The translations under genes and the position numbers were made by a program. Of a stretch of 64,000 nt of DNA, positions 9,092 through 18,529 are shown one piece after another. Under the pieces are notes generated by a model. The model was given only the letters and a program-made list of their open reading frames with translations, was not told where the DNA came from and did not search any database. The DNA is taken from NCBI RefSeq assembly GCF_001598055.1, contig NZ_CP014844.1:4367642-4431641 (forward strand), read 5' to 3'. Numbering within the stretch: position 1 is the stretch's first letter; every line of letters starts with the position of its first letter. Source of the DNA: Cupriavidus nantongensis (GTDB lineage: Bacteria > Pseudomonadota > Gammaproteobacteria > Burkholderiales > Burkholderiaceae).

Positions 9092-10774
9092 TCAGGCTGC
9101 CGCGCGGCTGTCGCGCAGTTCGCGGCGCAGGATCTTGCCGACGTTGGTCTTAGGCAGCTCGGTGCGGAACTCGACGTACTTGGGCCGCTTGTAGCCGGTC
9201 AGGCGCTCCTTGCAGAATTCGATCACGTCGGCCTCGGTCAGCCCCGGGTCCTTCTTCACCACGAACAGCTTGACCACCTCGCCCGAGTGCGTGTCCGGCA
9301 CGCCGACCGCCGCCACTTCCAGCACGCCCGGGCACTCCGCCACCACGCCTTCGACTTCGTTCGGATAGACGTTGAAGCCCGACACCAGGATCATGTCCTT
9401 CTTGCGGTCGACGATCTTGGTGTAGCCGCGCTCGTCCATCGTGCCGATGTCGCCGGTCTTGAAGAAGCCGTCGGGGGTCATGACCTTGGCGGTCTCGTCC
9501 GGGCGGTTCCAGTAGCCGGCCATCACCTGCGGGCCGCGGATGCAGATCTCGCCGGGCTGGCCCAGCGGCACGTCGTTGCCGTCGTCGTCGCGGATCACGA
9601 CTTCGGTCGACGGCAGCGGCATGCCGATGGTGCCCGAGAACGCATCGGTGTCGGTCGGGTTGCAGGTGGCCGAAGGCGAGGTCTCGGACAGGCCGTAGCC
9701 TTCGATGATGGGGCAGCCGGTCTTGGCCAGCCATTGCTTGGCCACCGCCTCCTGCACCGCCATGCCGCCGCCGTTGGCCACGCGCAGGCCGGAGAAGTCG
9801 ACCTTGCCGATGTCCGGGTGGTTGAGCAGCGCGTTGTACAGCGTGTTGACGGCCGGGAACATGTTGAACTTGTACTTCTGCAGTTCCTTGATAAAGCCCG
9901 GGATGTCGCGCGGATTCGGGATCAGCACGCTGGTGCCGCCGCTGCGCATGCCCAGCAGGCAGCAGACCGTCAGCGCGAAGATGTGGTACAGCGGCAGCGC
10001 CGTGATGGTAATGGGCTGGTCGATATGCGCGCCCTTGTTCAGCGCCGGCTGCATCCATGCCTCGGACTGCAGCACGTTGGCGACCACGTTCCGGTGCAGC
10101 AGCACCGCGCCCTTGGACACCCCCGTGGTGCCGCCGGTGTACTGCAGGAAGGCGATGTCGTCGGGGCCGGTGGTGGCCGGCTGCAGCGTCAGCTTGCGGC
10201 CTTCGGCCAGCACGCTGTTGAAGCGCACGCAGTTGGGCAGCTCCCACGCCGGCACCATCTTCTTGACGTTGCGCACGACGAAATTGACGATCGCGCCCTT
10301 CAGCCCGCCCAGCATGTCGCCCATGCTGGCCACCACCACGTGCTTGACCGGCGTCCGCGGCAGCACCTGCTGCAGCGTCGCGGCAAAGTTCTCCAGGATC
10401 ACGATGGCCTCGGCGCCGCTGTCCTTCAACTGGTGCTCGAGCTCGCGCGGGGTGTAGAGCGGATTGACGTTGACCACCACGAAACCCGCGCGCAGCACCG
10501 CGGCCAGCACCACCGGGTATTGCAGCACGTTGGGCATCATGATCGCCACGCGCGCGCCGGGACGCAGCCCGCGCGACTGCAGCCATGCGGCAAAGTGGGT
10601 CGAGAGCCGGTCCAGTTCACCGTAGGTGATGGCCTTGTCCATGCAGATAAAGGCCTTGCGGTCGGCATAGCTGTGGAAAGACGCCTCGAGCAGCGCAGCG
10701 AGCGAGCGGAACTGGCTGGCATCGATCTCGGCAGGGACACCGGCCGGGTAGTGTTTCAGCCAAATTCTTTCCAT
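9092..10774 (-). CDS. fadD: Long-chain fatty acid-CoA ligase
   Basis: AMP-forming acyl-CoA synthetase that activates fatty acids at the inner membrane for beta-oxidation. The 560-residue length fits FadD. It has the ATP/AMP motif YTGGTTGVSKGA, the YGLSETSP motif, the FACS signature around GFFKTGDIG, and the C-terminal PKTNVGKILRREL with the catalytic lysine. The ATG at 10774 is preceded by a good Shine-Dalgarno (CAGGAGAC on the minus strand). The TetR gene upstream in the same direction is a plausible regulator. Confidence 0.94.
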   Translation of the reverse strand: MERIWLKHYPAGVPAEIDASQFRSLAALLEASFHSYADRKAFICMDKAITYGELDRLSTHFAAWLQSRGLRPGARVAIMMPNVLQYPVVLAAVLRAGFVVVNVNPLYTPRELEHQLKDSGAEAIVILENFAATLQQVLPRTPVKHVVVASMGDMLGGLKGAIVNFVVRNVKKMVPAWELPNCVRFNSVLAEGRKLTLQPATTGPDDIAFLQYTGGTTGVSKGAVLLHRNVVANVLQSEAWMQPALNKGAHIDQPITITALPLYHIFALTVCCLLGMRSGGTSVLIPNPRDIPGFIKELQKYKFNMFPAVNTLYNALLNHPDIGKVDFSGLRVANGGGMAVQEAVAKQWLAKTGCPIIEGYGLSETSPSATCNPTDTDAFSGTIGMPLPSTEVVIRDDDGNDVPLGQPGEICIRGPQVMAGYWNRPDETAKVMTPDGFFKTGDIGTMDERGYTKIVDRKKDMILVSGFNVYPNEVEGVVAECPGVLEVAAVGVPDTHSGEVVKLFVVKKDPGLTEADVIEFCKERLTGYKRPKYVEFRTELPKTNVGKILRRELRDSRAAA

Positions 10775-10963
10775 AGCACCGTCTCCTGAATTTCTGAATG
10801 GTCGTTCGATTTTTCCGAGATGCTAAACGTGCGTCCCGGTTAAAACAACAACTTAGACGAAGTCCTCAGGGTCATTCGCCAATCGTGGCGGCCCCTGGCG
10901 AGCATTATGCGCCACCGACCGGACATAAGCAGCGGGATAACCCCTAACGCGCGCAGCCCATAC

Positions 10964-11626
10964 TCACCGGCCGCTCGGCAGCACCAGCTTCATCATGCTG
11001 GCCGCGAGTTCCTGCGCCAGGGTTTCGGGGTCGGTGCGCCCGGGCTCGTGCCAGGTGTAGAGGAAGCCGACCACGCTGCCGATCGCATGCGCGGTCACGC
11101 GCGCGTCGCCAAAGGCGAACACGCCCTCGCGCTGGCCTTCGTCCAGCAGCGCATAGAGGTCGCGATAAAAGTCCCGCGCCATGCTGTCGAGCCAGGCCAC
11201 GGTGTCCGGGCGCAGGTACTGCCGGTCGCGGAAGCTCAGCGTGGCCGGCACGTGGCAGGCAATGCAGCGCCGCGCCATCTCGAGCAGGCAGGCGTGCAGG
11301 CGCTCCGTGACGGGTTGCGCCGGGTCGGCGGTCTCGCGGATCACCGGCAGGCAGGTCTGGGCCGACTCGCGGCACAGGATGTCGAAGATCTCGTACTTGT
11401 CGGTGAAGTAGTAGTAGACCGCCGGCTTGGTCACGCCCAGCGCGCGGCACAGGTCGTTCATGGTCATGCCGGGGTAGCCCTTGCTGTAGAACAGCTGCGC
11501 GGCGGTATCGAGGATCTGCCGGCGGCGCGCCTCCTGGCGCTCGGCGATATGCGGGCGGGCCGGCTGGGGCTCCGTCGGCGCGCCCGACGGCGGCGCCAGC
11601 GGTTCGGATCTGGGAGCAATCGACAT
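10964..11626 (-). CDS. TetR/AcrR-family transcriptional regulator
   Basis: A 220-residue repressor-type protein. A basic, proline-rich N-terminal tail of about 30 residues precedes the TetR helix-turn-helix (RRQILDTAAQLFYSKGY, then LCRALGVTKPAVYYYFTDKYEI, residues 35-80). The C-terminal ligand domain contains CIACH and a helix typical of fatty-acid or acyl-CoA sensing TetRs. It lies 190 bp upstream of fadD on the same strand, so control of fadD is a reasonable inference, not proof. The 190-bp gap ahead of fadD holds no gene. Confidence 0.9.
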   Translation of the reverse strand: MSIAPRSEPLAPPSGAPTEPQPARPHIAERQEARRRQILDTAAQLFYSKGYPGMTMNDLCRALGVTKPAVYYYFTDKYEIFDILCRESAQTCLPVIRETADPAQPVTERLHACLLEMARRCIACHVPATLSFRDRQYLRPDTVAWLDSMARDFYRDLYALLDEGQREGVFAFGDARVTAHAIGSVVGFLYTWHEPGRTDPETLAQELAASMMKLVLPSGR

Positions 11627-11694
11627 GACGGCATTCTCGCATGCGGCGCGGGCGGCGCAGCACCGTGGTTACCCGCCCAGGGACTGCCTGCAGC

Positions 11695-12828
11695 CTAGTT
11701 GGCGGCGGCCTTGGCGCCCGCGGTAAGCGTGTCGGTGCGGGTCGCCGGCGGCGCCAGCCGGCGCAATGCCGCCTCGCGCTCGCGCGCGGGCAGCGCGCCG
11801 ATGCGGCGCGCCTCGTCGTAGAAGCGCTGCCAGTCGCCGTCGCAGCGCGCCAGCAGCGCGGTAAACGCCGGCACCCATTGCTGGTAGGTCGCCACCGCGG
11901 CCAGGTGGGCGTTGGTCAGCGGCTGGTCGAACCAGCGGTCATAGCCGCTGTAGCCGCCCCACTCCGCGCGCAGCCGCGCATAGCCGGCGCGCAGGTCGGC
12001 AAAGATCTTCGCCTTGCCCTCGCGCTTGGCGGCGTCGTCGAGCGGGGTCTGGTACAGCGCCACCAGCCGGTCGCGCGTGCCCAGCAGCAGCGCGCGGAAC
12101 TGCTGGCGCCGGGCATCGTACTGGCGATAGCTGGTACGCGCGTCCTCCGACGCATCCTGGTCCAGCCAGCGCTCCACGCCGGCCGCTTCGACCGCGGTGG
12201 CGAAGGACTCGTTGAACGCGGTGTCGTTGCGCACGTACACCACCTGGTGCGCCAGTTCATGGAAGATCAGCCGCGCCAGCTCGCCCTCGGGCAGGTAGAC
12301 GAAGGTGTTGAGCAGCGGGTCGTCGAAATAGCCCAGCGTCGAATAGGCGGGGACGCCGGCCACATAGGTTTCGAGCCCGTCGCGGCGCAGGCCTTGCGCG
12401 TACTGCTCGGCGTCGGACTGGGCGTAGTAGCCGCGGTAGCTGATGCAGCCGACGATGGGGAAGCACCACTTGCGCAGCTCCATCGACAGCTCGGGCGTGG
12501 CGAACACGCTCCATACCACATAGGGCCGGTGCAGGTTGGCGTAGCGGCGGTAGCTGCCGTTGTCGGGCAGCTTCAGCTCGCGCGAGGCGAAGTCGCGCAT
12601 GCGGCCGGCCAGCGCCAGCCGCTGGGCCAGGCGCGCATCGTTGGCGTCGCGCGCGCTGGCGATGGCATCGGTCAGCGGCTGCGCCTGCGCCATCACGCCA
12701 AGATGGCCGCCGATCGACTGCGCGTAGTAGCCGACCGCCTCGCATCCCGCCGTCAGCAGCACCAGGGCCGACAGCGCCGCCGCCCCAACGAGTGCCGCCC
12801 AGCCGCGGCGGCCGCGCGGCCGCGTCAT
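11695..12828 (-). CDS. Predicted aminopeptidase lipoprotein (Aminopep family, PF10023-like)
   Basis: A 377-residue protein with a basic N-terminus, one hydrophobic segment and a lipobox-like LLTAGC (Cys near residue 29), so probably a periplasmic lipoprotein. The putative metalloprotease motif is LIFHELAHQVVYV (HExxH). A downstream NESFATAVEAAG supplies the likely third ligand. Upstream segments such as YVAGVPAYSTLGYFDDPLL are typical of the family. The start at 12828 overlaps the stop of the upstream molybdopterin oxidoreductase by 4 bp. Frame 12966-12829 is open but lies within that neighbour. Confidence 0.85.
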   Translation of the reverse strand: MTRPRGRRGWAALVGAAALSALVLLTAGCEAVGYYAQSIGGHLGVMAQAQPLTDAIASARDANDARLAQRLALAGRMRDFASRELKLPDNGSYRRYANLHRPYVVWSVFATPELSMELRKWCFPIVGCISYRGYYAQSDAEQYAQGLRRDGLETYVAGVPAYSTLGYFDDPLLNTFVYLPEGELARLIFHELAHQVVYVRNDTAFNESFATAVEAAGVERWLDQDASEDARTSYRQYDARRQQFRALLLGTRDRLVALYQTPLDDAAKREGKAKIFADLRAGYARLRAEWGGYSGYDRWFDQPLTNAHLAAVATYQQWVPAFTALLARCDGDWQRFYDEARRIGALPAREREAALRRLAPPATRTDTLTAGAKAAAN

Positions 12829-14933
12829 GCCGCCTCGGCTGCCCCTTGCGCGCAGGCTTCGACCTGCACCAGGCAGTCGTAGAACACCGGCGCGCGGCCC
12901 AGGTCGGTCAGGCGCTGGCTGGTCAGCTCGTTGGCGTTCTTGCCGTCGGGCGCGAGCTTCTTCCACCAGATCGACAGCCCCACCACCAGGCCGCGCCGGG
13001 CGCGGTCGGTCACGCGCGCGCGTGCCACCATGCTGCCGCGGTCATTGAAGGCGCGCACCAGCGCGCCGTGCACGATGCCGCGCTCGGCGGCGTCGGCCGG
13101 ATGGATGTCCAGGTGCGGCTCGCCCTCGGTGGCGCGCAGGCTGTCGACGTTGACGAACGAGCTGTTGAGGAAATTGCGCGCCGGCGGCGAGATCATCGCC
13201 AGCGGATAGCGCGCCGCCAGTTCGGGCGCGGTCTGCGGCGCCTCGTACTGCGGCACGTAGTCGGGCAGCGGATCGAAGCCGTCGCGCGCCATCGGCTCCG
13301 AATAGAACTGGCACTTGCCCGATGGTGTCGGGAAGCCGCCCTCGGCGAACGGCGCCGCCGGCAGCGCCAGCTTCTGCCAGCCCTGCGCTTTCAGCGAATC
13401 CCAGCTGATGCCGGCCGCGCGCGCATCGTCCGGCAGGATCGCCTGCGCGGCGATGGCCTCGTCGCTGTCGGCAAAGCAGGACTCGGTAAAGCCCATGCGC
13501 TGCGCCAGCCGGCGAAAGATCTCGGTGTTGGGCAGGGCCTCGCCCAGCGGCGCGATGGCGGCGTTGTTGGCGAGGAAATAGGTATGGCCGTAGGCCTTGT
13601 GTACGTCGGTGTGCTCGAGCTGCGTGGTCGCGGGCAGGATGATGTCGGCATAGTCGGCGGTGTCGGTGCGGAAATGCTCCAGCACCACCGTGAACAGGTC
13701 CTCGCGCGCGAAGCCCGCGGCGACCTTGCCGGACTCCGGCGCCACCGCCACCGGGTTGCTGTTGTAGACCACCACCGCCTCGATGCGCGGCGCGCCGGGC
13801 GCGCCCTCGGCCAGCAAGGCATCGCCGATGGTGCTCATGTTGACCAGGCGCGGCAGCTGCTGCGGCCATCCGGGCAGCAGGTCCGGCCGCTGCAGCGCGG
13901 CTTCGTTGACCGGGAAGAAACCCGAGGTCGACAGCTGCAGCCCGCCCGCCGGATGGCGCCACGCGCCCACCAGCGACGGCAGGCACGCCACCGCGCGCAC
14001 CGCCTGGCCGCCGCCGTGCACCCGCTGCATGCCGTAGTTCAGCCGGATCGCCACCGGCTGGCGCTCGCGCACCGCCTGCTGGCCGTAGAGGCCGGCCAGC
14101 CATTCGATGTCCTCGACCGGGATGCCGCAGATCTCGGCGGCGCGCGCCGGCGGATAGGCCTGCGCGCGCTCGCGCAGCGCCTCGAAGCCCACGGTATGGC
14201 GTTCGATGTAGTCGTGGTCGAGCAGGCCGTCGCGGATCAGCACATGGATCATCGCCAGCGCCAGCGCGCCGTCGGTGCCGGGCATCGGCGCGATATGGCG
14301 GTGGCACTTCTCGGCGCTGAGCGAGCGGTACGGGTCGATCGCCACCAGCGTGGCGCCGCGCCGCTTGGCCTCCTGTGCGCGGGTCCAGAAGTGCAGGTTA
14401 GAGGCAATCGGGTTGCCGCCCCAGATGATCACCAGCCTGGCATCGACCACGTGCTCCATGTCCATGCCCACGCTGGCGCCGTAGGTGTAGCGCAGCGCGG
14501 TGGCGCCGGCGCTGGCGCAGATGGTGCGGTCCAGCCGCGACGCGCCCAGCTTGTTGAAGAAGCGCGCGGCCATGCTCTCGCCCTGCACCAGCCCCATGGT
14601 GCCGGCATAGCTGTACGGCACGATCGCCTGCGGATCGCGCACGGCGATCGCCTGCAGGCGCGTGGCGATGATATCGAGCGCCTCATCCCACGAGATCGGC
14701 GTGAACTTGCCCTCGCCCTTCTTGCCGACGCGCTTCATCGGCGTCAGCAGGCGGTCCGGGTGGTAGGTGCGCTCGGTGTAGCGCGACACCTTGGTGCAGA
14801 GCACGCCCTGCGTGCCGGGATGGTCGGGATCGCCCGCTACCTTGACGGCGCGGCCGTCCTCGACGGTGACGAGCAAGGCACAAGTATCGGGGCAGTCATG
14901 CGGGCAGGCGGCGCGGACGATGCGGGAAGCCAT
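12825..14933 (-). CDS. Molybdopterin-dependent oxidoreductase
   Basis: A 702-residue cytoplasmic-type molybdenum enzyme with no Tat signal. Cys10, Cys14, Cys18 and Cys46 (CPHDCPDTC... GVLC) form the N-terminal [4Fe-4S] site. The MGD-binding body follows (IIWGGNPIASN, NYGMQRVHGGG, DYADIILPATTQLEHTD), ending in the molydopterin dinucleotide-binding domain (GEPHLDIHPADAAERG). The start at 14933 gives the usual N-terminus MASRIVRAACP. No dedicated electron-transfer subunit is nearby, so the substrate is unknown. Its last 4 bp overlap the aminopeptidase gene. Confidence 0.9.
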   Translation of the reverse strand: MASRIVRAACPHDCPDTCALLVTVEDGRAVKVAGDPDHPGTQGVLCTKVSRYTERTYHPDRLLTPMKRVGKKGEGKFTPISWDEALDIIATRLQAIAVRDPQAIVPYSYAGTMGLVQGESMAARFFNKLGASRLDRTICASAGATALRYTYGASVGMDMEHVVDARLVIIWGGNPIASNLHFWTRAQEAKRRGATLVAIDPYRSLSAEKCHRHIAPMPGTDGALALAMIHVLIRDGLLDHDYIERHTVGFEALRERAQAYPPARAAEICGIPVEDIEWLAGLYGQQAVRERQPVAIRLNYGMQRVHGGGQAVRAVACLPSLVGAWRHPAGGLQLSTSGFFPVNEAALQRPDLLPGWPQQLPRLVNMSTIGDALLAEGAPGAPRIEAVVVYNSNPVAVAPESGKVAAGFAREDLFTVVLEHFRTDTADYADIILPATTQLEHTDVHKAYGHTYFLANNAAIAPLGEALPNTEIFRRLAQRMGFTESCFADSDEAIAAQAILPDDARAAGISWDSLKAQGWQKLALPAAPFAEGGFPTPSGKCQFYSEPMARDGFDPLPDYVPQYEAPQTAPELAARYPLAMISPPARNFLNSSFVNVDSLRATEGEPHLDIHPADAAERGIVHGALVRAFNDRGSMVARARVTDRARRGLVVGLSIWWKKLAPDGKNANELTSQRLTDLGRAPVFYDCLVQVEACAQGAAEAA

Positions 14934-15222
14934 GGGGTCTCCGGGCGGGGGCTGTGTTGTTTTCGTTCGGTCGTACGGAACGGGAGATGCCGGCGCAGGC
15001 CGCGGATGGCGGTACCTGCGTCGCGCCGGCCGGCGGCGCATTCCCCCGGGCGTGCGGGGCGACGGCGGGGAGTATCTCGTCCCGATTGTATTCGATTATG
15101 ATGTGCCGGCGCGCTCGCGGCACAGACCGGGACGCGCACCATGCCGCACGATCCAGCAGCTCGCCGGCGCAGACCGGCCAACGCGGCGAACGGGTAACCG
15201 AACCATCATTCGCGGGGGGTTT

Positions 15223-16425
15223 ATGTCTTTCCGATCCGGGGTCAACGGCCGGCTTGCCGGCCTGCTGGTGGCGTGCGCCATCGGCACGGGCGGCGCGTCC
15301 TGCGCCGCCTGGGCGGCGAACACCGCAACCACTACTGCCACATCCGAGCAAGGCGTCACCGCCGACACCATCCTGCTGGGCCAGTCCGCCGCGCTGACGG
15401 GCCCGACCGCCGTACTCGGCAAGCAGATGAACTCGGGCGCGCGGCTGTATTTCGACCACATCAACCAGCAGGGCGGCATCCACGGGCGCAAGATCCGGCT
15501 CGAGGCGCTCGACGACTACTACGAGCCCGAACCGGCGGCCAAGAACACCAAGAAGCTGATCGAAGAGGATCGCGTCTTCGCCCTGTTCGGCTATGTCGGC
15601 ACGCCCACCAGCCAGGCCGCACTGCCGCTGGCGATCCAAGCCAGGGTGCCGTTCTTCGGCCCGTACACCGGCGCGCAGTCGCTGCGCGAGCCGCGCAGCC
15701 GCTACGTGTTCCATGTGCGCGCCGGCTACAACGAGGAAACCGCGGCCATCGTGCGCCAGATCCAGACCACCGGGCTCAAGCGCGTGGCCGTGGTCTACAA
15801 CGAGGATGCCTACGGCAAGGCCGGCCTGGACGGGCTCGAGCGCGCGCTCAAGGCCGCGCCCGACAGCGGCGTGCAGATCGTCGCGCGCGAGCCGGTGGTG
15901 CGCAACACGACTGAGATCGGCGACGCCATGCAGGGCTCGATGAAGGCGAAGCCCGACGCGGTGGTGATGATCAGCGCCTACCGCACCGCCGGCGCGTTCG
16001 TGAAGGAAGCGCTGCGCCGCGGCTATAACGGCCAGTTCTACAACGTGTCCTTCGTCGGCACGCAGGCGCTGGCCAATGTGGTGGGCGCGCAGGGCAGCGG
16101 CGTGATCATCTCGCAGGTGATGCCCCACCCGGGCAACGCCACGCTGCCGATCGTGCGCGAATACCTGCGGCTGCTGCAGGCCGCGGGCAAGCCCAGCGAA
16201 TTCGACTACGCCAGCATCGAGGGCTTCATCGCCGCCAAGACCTTCACCGAAGGCCTGCGCCGCGCGGGCAAGGACCTGACGCGCGAGAAGCTGGTGACTG
16301 CGCTGGAATCGATGCGCAACTACGACCTGGGCGGGTTTATCGTCAACTTCACGCCGGAGAACCATGTCGGCTCGAAGTTCGTGGAGATGACGATCATCAA
16401 TTCCAAGGGGCAGGTGATTCGGTGA
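15223..16425 (+). CDS. Branched-chain amino acid ABC transporter receptor (LivK type), orphan
   Basis: A 400-residue periplasmic-binding protein type 1 with a signal peptide ending near CAAWAANT. Family segments are ILLGQSAALTGPTAVLGKQM, YFDHINQQGGIHGRKI and DDYYEPEPAAKNTKKLIEED, followed by LFGYVGTPTSQAALPLA. It is divergent from the molybdopterin gene, with a 289-bp promoter region between them, and has no livHMGF permease or ATPase genes beside it. In this family ligands range from leucine to aromatic acids, so the ligand cannot be assigned. Confidence 0.9.
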   Translation: MSFRSGVNGRLAGLLVACAIGTGGASCAAWAANTATTTATSEQGVTADTILLGQSAALTGPTAVLGKQMNSGARLYFDHINQQGGIHGRKIRLEALDDYYEPEPAAKNTKKLIEEDRVFALFGYVGTPTSQAALPLAIQARVPFFGPYTGAQSLREPRSRYVFHVRAGYNEETAAIVRQIQTTGLKRVAVVYNEDAYGKAGLDGLERALKAAPDSGVQIVAREPVVRNTTEIGDAMQGSMKAKPDAVVMISAYRTAGAFVKEALRRGYNGQFYNVSFVGTQALANVVGAQGSGVIISQVMPHPGNATLPIVREYLRLLQAAGKPSEFDYASIEGFIAAKTFTEGLRRAGKDLTREKLVTALESMRNYDLGGFIVNFTPENHVGSKFVEMTIINSKGQVIR

Positions 16426-16450
16426 AGCGCGCCCCCGCGATTTGCAGGCC

Positions 16451-17521
16451 TTATTTCATGTCATTCAGGTGGCATGCCGAGAACCGCAGCGGCGCAATCT
16501 CCTTGAGCAGCGGCTGCTCTTCGCGGCAACGCGGCATCGCGTGCGGGCAGCGCGGATGGAAATGGCAGCCGCTCGGCGGATGCAGCGGCGACGGAATCTC
16601 GCCGCGGATCGCGACGTAGGTCTTGCGCGCTACCTCCAGCTTGGGCGCCTCCGCCAGCAGCGCCTGCGTATAGGGATGGTTGGGCGCGGCGAACACGTCT
16701 TCGGTCGGCGCGGATTCGACCACCCGTCCCAGGTACATGATCACCACCCGGTCGCTGATGTGCTTGACCACGCCCAGGTCGTGGCTGATGAACAGGTAGG
16801 TCAGGTTCAGCTCTTCGCGCAGGCGCATGAACAGGTTCAGCACCTGGGCCTGGATCGATACGTCGAGCGCCGCCACCGATTCGTCGCAGACCAGGAACTC
16901 GGGCTTCACCGCGAGCGCGCGCGCAATGCCGATGCGCGCGCGCTGGCCACCGGAAAACTGGTGCGGGAAGCGGCGCAGCACAGTCGGGTCCATGCCCACG
17001 CGCACCAGCATGTCCTCGACATAGCCCTTCTGCGCGCCGCGTCCGACCATGCCGTGCACCACCGGCGCCTCGCCGACGATGTCGAGCACGCGCAGGCGCG
17101 GGTTCAGCGACGCATACGGATCCTGGAAGATCATCTGGATCGCCAGCTGCTTTTCGCGGCGCTTGTCGGGCGGCAGGTGGTCCAGGTTGGTGCCGCGCCA
17201 CAGCCGTTCGCCCTCGGTCAGCGAGTGCAGGCCCACGGCCATGCGGCCGAGCGTGGACTTGCCGCATCCGGATTCGCCCACCAGCCCCACCACCTCGCCG
17301 GCGCGGATGCTCAGGTCGACGCGGTCGACCGCATGCACCACCTCTTCGCGAGCATGCGCGCCGAACAGGTTGGCGATGCGCGCGGCGGCATCGAGCGACT
17401 TGACGAAGCGCTTGGACACGCCGCGCAGTTCGAGGATCGGCGCAGCGGGCGTGGCGCCTTCTGCTTCGGCCGGTGCGGCCGGTTCGGTCATCGGGCGGGA
17501 TTGCAGTGCAGTGGCGTTCAT
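16451..17521 (-). CDS. Peptide-type ABC transporter ATPase (DppF/OppF type)
   Basis: A 356-residue ATP-binding subunit. It shows Walker A GESGCGKST, Q-loop region MIFQDPYASLNPR, signature FSGGQRARIGIARAL, Walker B and a C-terminal oligopeptide-transporter extension with the cysteine cluster CHFHPRCPHAMPRC, which in relatives binds an iron-sulfur centre. The start (MNATALQSRP) overlaps the stop of the neighbouring ATPase gene by 4 bp. A second ATG ten residues in (MTEPAAP) is possible. Last gene of the five-gene transporter operon. Confidence 0.93.
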   Translation of the reverse strand: MNATALQSRPMTEPAAPAEAEGATPAAPILELRGVSKRFVKSLDAAARIANLFGAHAREEVVHAVDRVDLSIRAGEVVGLVGESGCGKSTLGRMAVGLHSLTEGERLWRGTNLDHLPPDKRREKQLAIQMIFQDPYASLNPRLRVLDIVGEAPVVHGMVGRGAQKGYVEDMLVRVGMDPTVLRRFPHQFSGGQRARIGIARALAVKPEFLVCDESVAALDVSIQAQVLNLFMRLREELNLTYLFISHDLGVVKHISDRVVIMYLGRVVESAPTEDVFAAPNHPYTQALLAEAPKLEVARKTYVAIRGEIPSPLHPPSGCHFHPRCPHAMPRCREEQPLLKEIAPLRFSACHLNDMK

Positions 17522-18516
17522 GCCGCCTCCTGGTTGGCCAGCACCGGATGGAAGCAGCGCAGGCGGCGCCCGTCCGCGGCGGTTTCCAGCGGGGGTTCGG
17601 TCTTGCAGGCCGCGGTCGCATAGGGACAGCGCTCGCGGAACGAGCAGCCGCCCGGCAGGTTCAGCAGCGATGGCGTCATGCCCGGGATCTGCCGCAGCGG
17701 CGCGCCGCGCGGATTGCGCGACGGCGCCGAGCTGATCAGCCCGTGCGTGTAGGGATGCTCGGGGTGCTCCAGCACCTGGCGCACGTCGCCGGCCTCGACG
17801 ATCTTGCCGGCATACATCACGCAGACCGAATCGGCCAGCCCCGCCACCACCGACAGATCGTGCGTGATCCAGATCAGCGCCGTGCCGGATTCGCGGCACA
17901 GGGTCTGCATCTCGTACAGGATCTGGCCCTGGATGGTCACGTCGAGCGCCGTGGTCGGTTCGTCGGCAATGATCAGGTCGGGCTTGTTCAGCAGCGCCGT
18001 GGCGATCGCCACGCGCTGGCGCATGCCGCCCGAGAACTGGTGCGGATAGGCCTGCAGGCGCTCGTCCGGCGACGGAATGCCGACCCGCGCCAGCGCATTG
18101 CGCGCGCGCTCGCGCGCCACCGCCTTGCTTACGTTCTCATGCGCCAGCACCGCCTCGATCATCTGCGTATCGATGCGCAGCACCGGGTTCAGCGTCATCA
18201 TCGGATCCTGGAAGATCATCGCGATGCGGTTGCCGCGCACGTCGCGCTGCTGCGCCGGCGTAAGCGCGCGCAGGTCGCGCGTGACGCCGTCGCGGCTGGT
18301 CAGCGCGATGCGGCCGTCGACGATCTTCCCGGGCGGGTCGATCAGGCCCATGATCGAATAGCCGGTCATGGACTTGCCCGAGCCGGACTCGCCCACCAGC
18401 CCCATGATCTCGCCGCGGCCCACGGTGAAGGACACGTCGTCGACGGCCCGGGCGATGCCGCCGCGCGTATAGAAATGCGTTTTCAGGTGTTCGACCACCA
18501 GCGTCGGTTGTGCCAT
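17518..18516 (-). CDS. Peptide-type ABC transporter ATPase (DppD/OppD type)
   Basis: A 332-residue second ATPase of the system, forming a heterodimer with its neighbour. Walker A is GESGSGKSM, the signature is FSGGMRQRVAIA, Walker B is LIIADEPTTALD, and the C-terminal extension has CSFRERCPYATAAC. Overlaps the next gene by 4 bp and lies 13 bp after the permease gene, consistent with one transcript. Confidence 0.93.
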   Translation of the reverse strand: MAQPTLVVEHLKTHFYTRGGIARAVDDVSFTVGRGEIMGLVGESGSGKSMTGYSIMGLIDPPGKIVDGRIALTSRDGVTRDLRALTPAQQRDVRGNRIAMIFQDPMMTLNPVLRIDTQMIEAVLAHENVSKAVARERARNALARVGIPSPDERLQAYPHQFSGGMRQRVAIATALLNKPDLIIADEPTTALDVTIQGQILYEMQTLCRESGTALIWITHDLSVVAGLADSVCVMYAGKIVEAGDVRQVLEHPEHPYTHGLISSAPSRNPRGAPLRQIPGMTPSLLNLPGGCSFRERCPYATAACKTEPPLETAADGRRLRCFHPVLANQEAA

Positions 18517-18529
18517 CTTGCGCTTCCGG

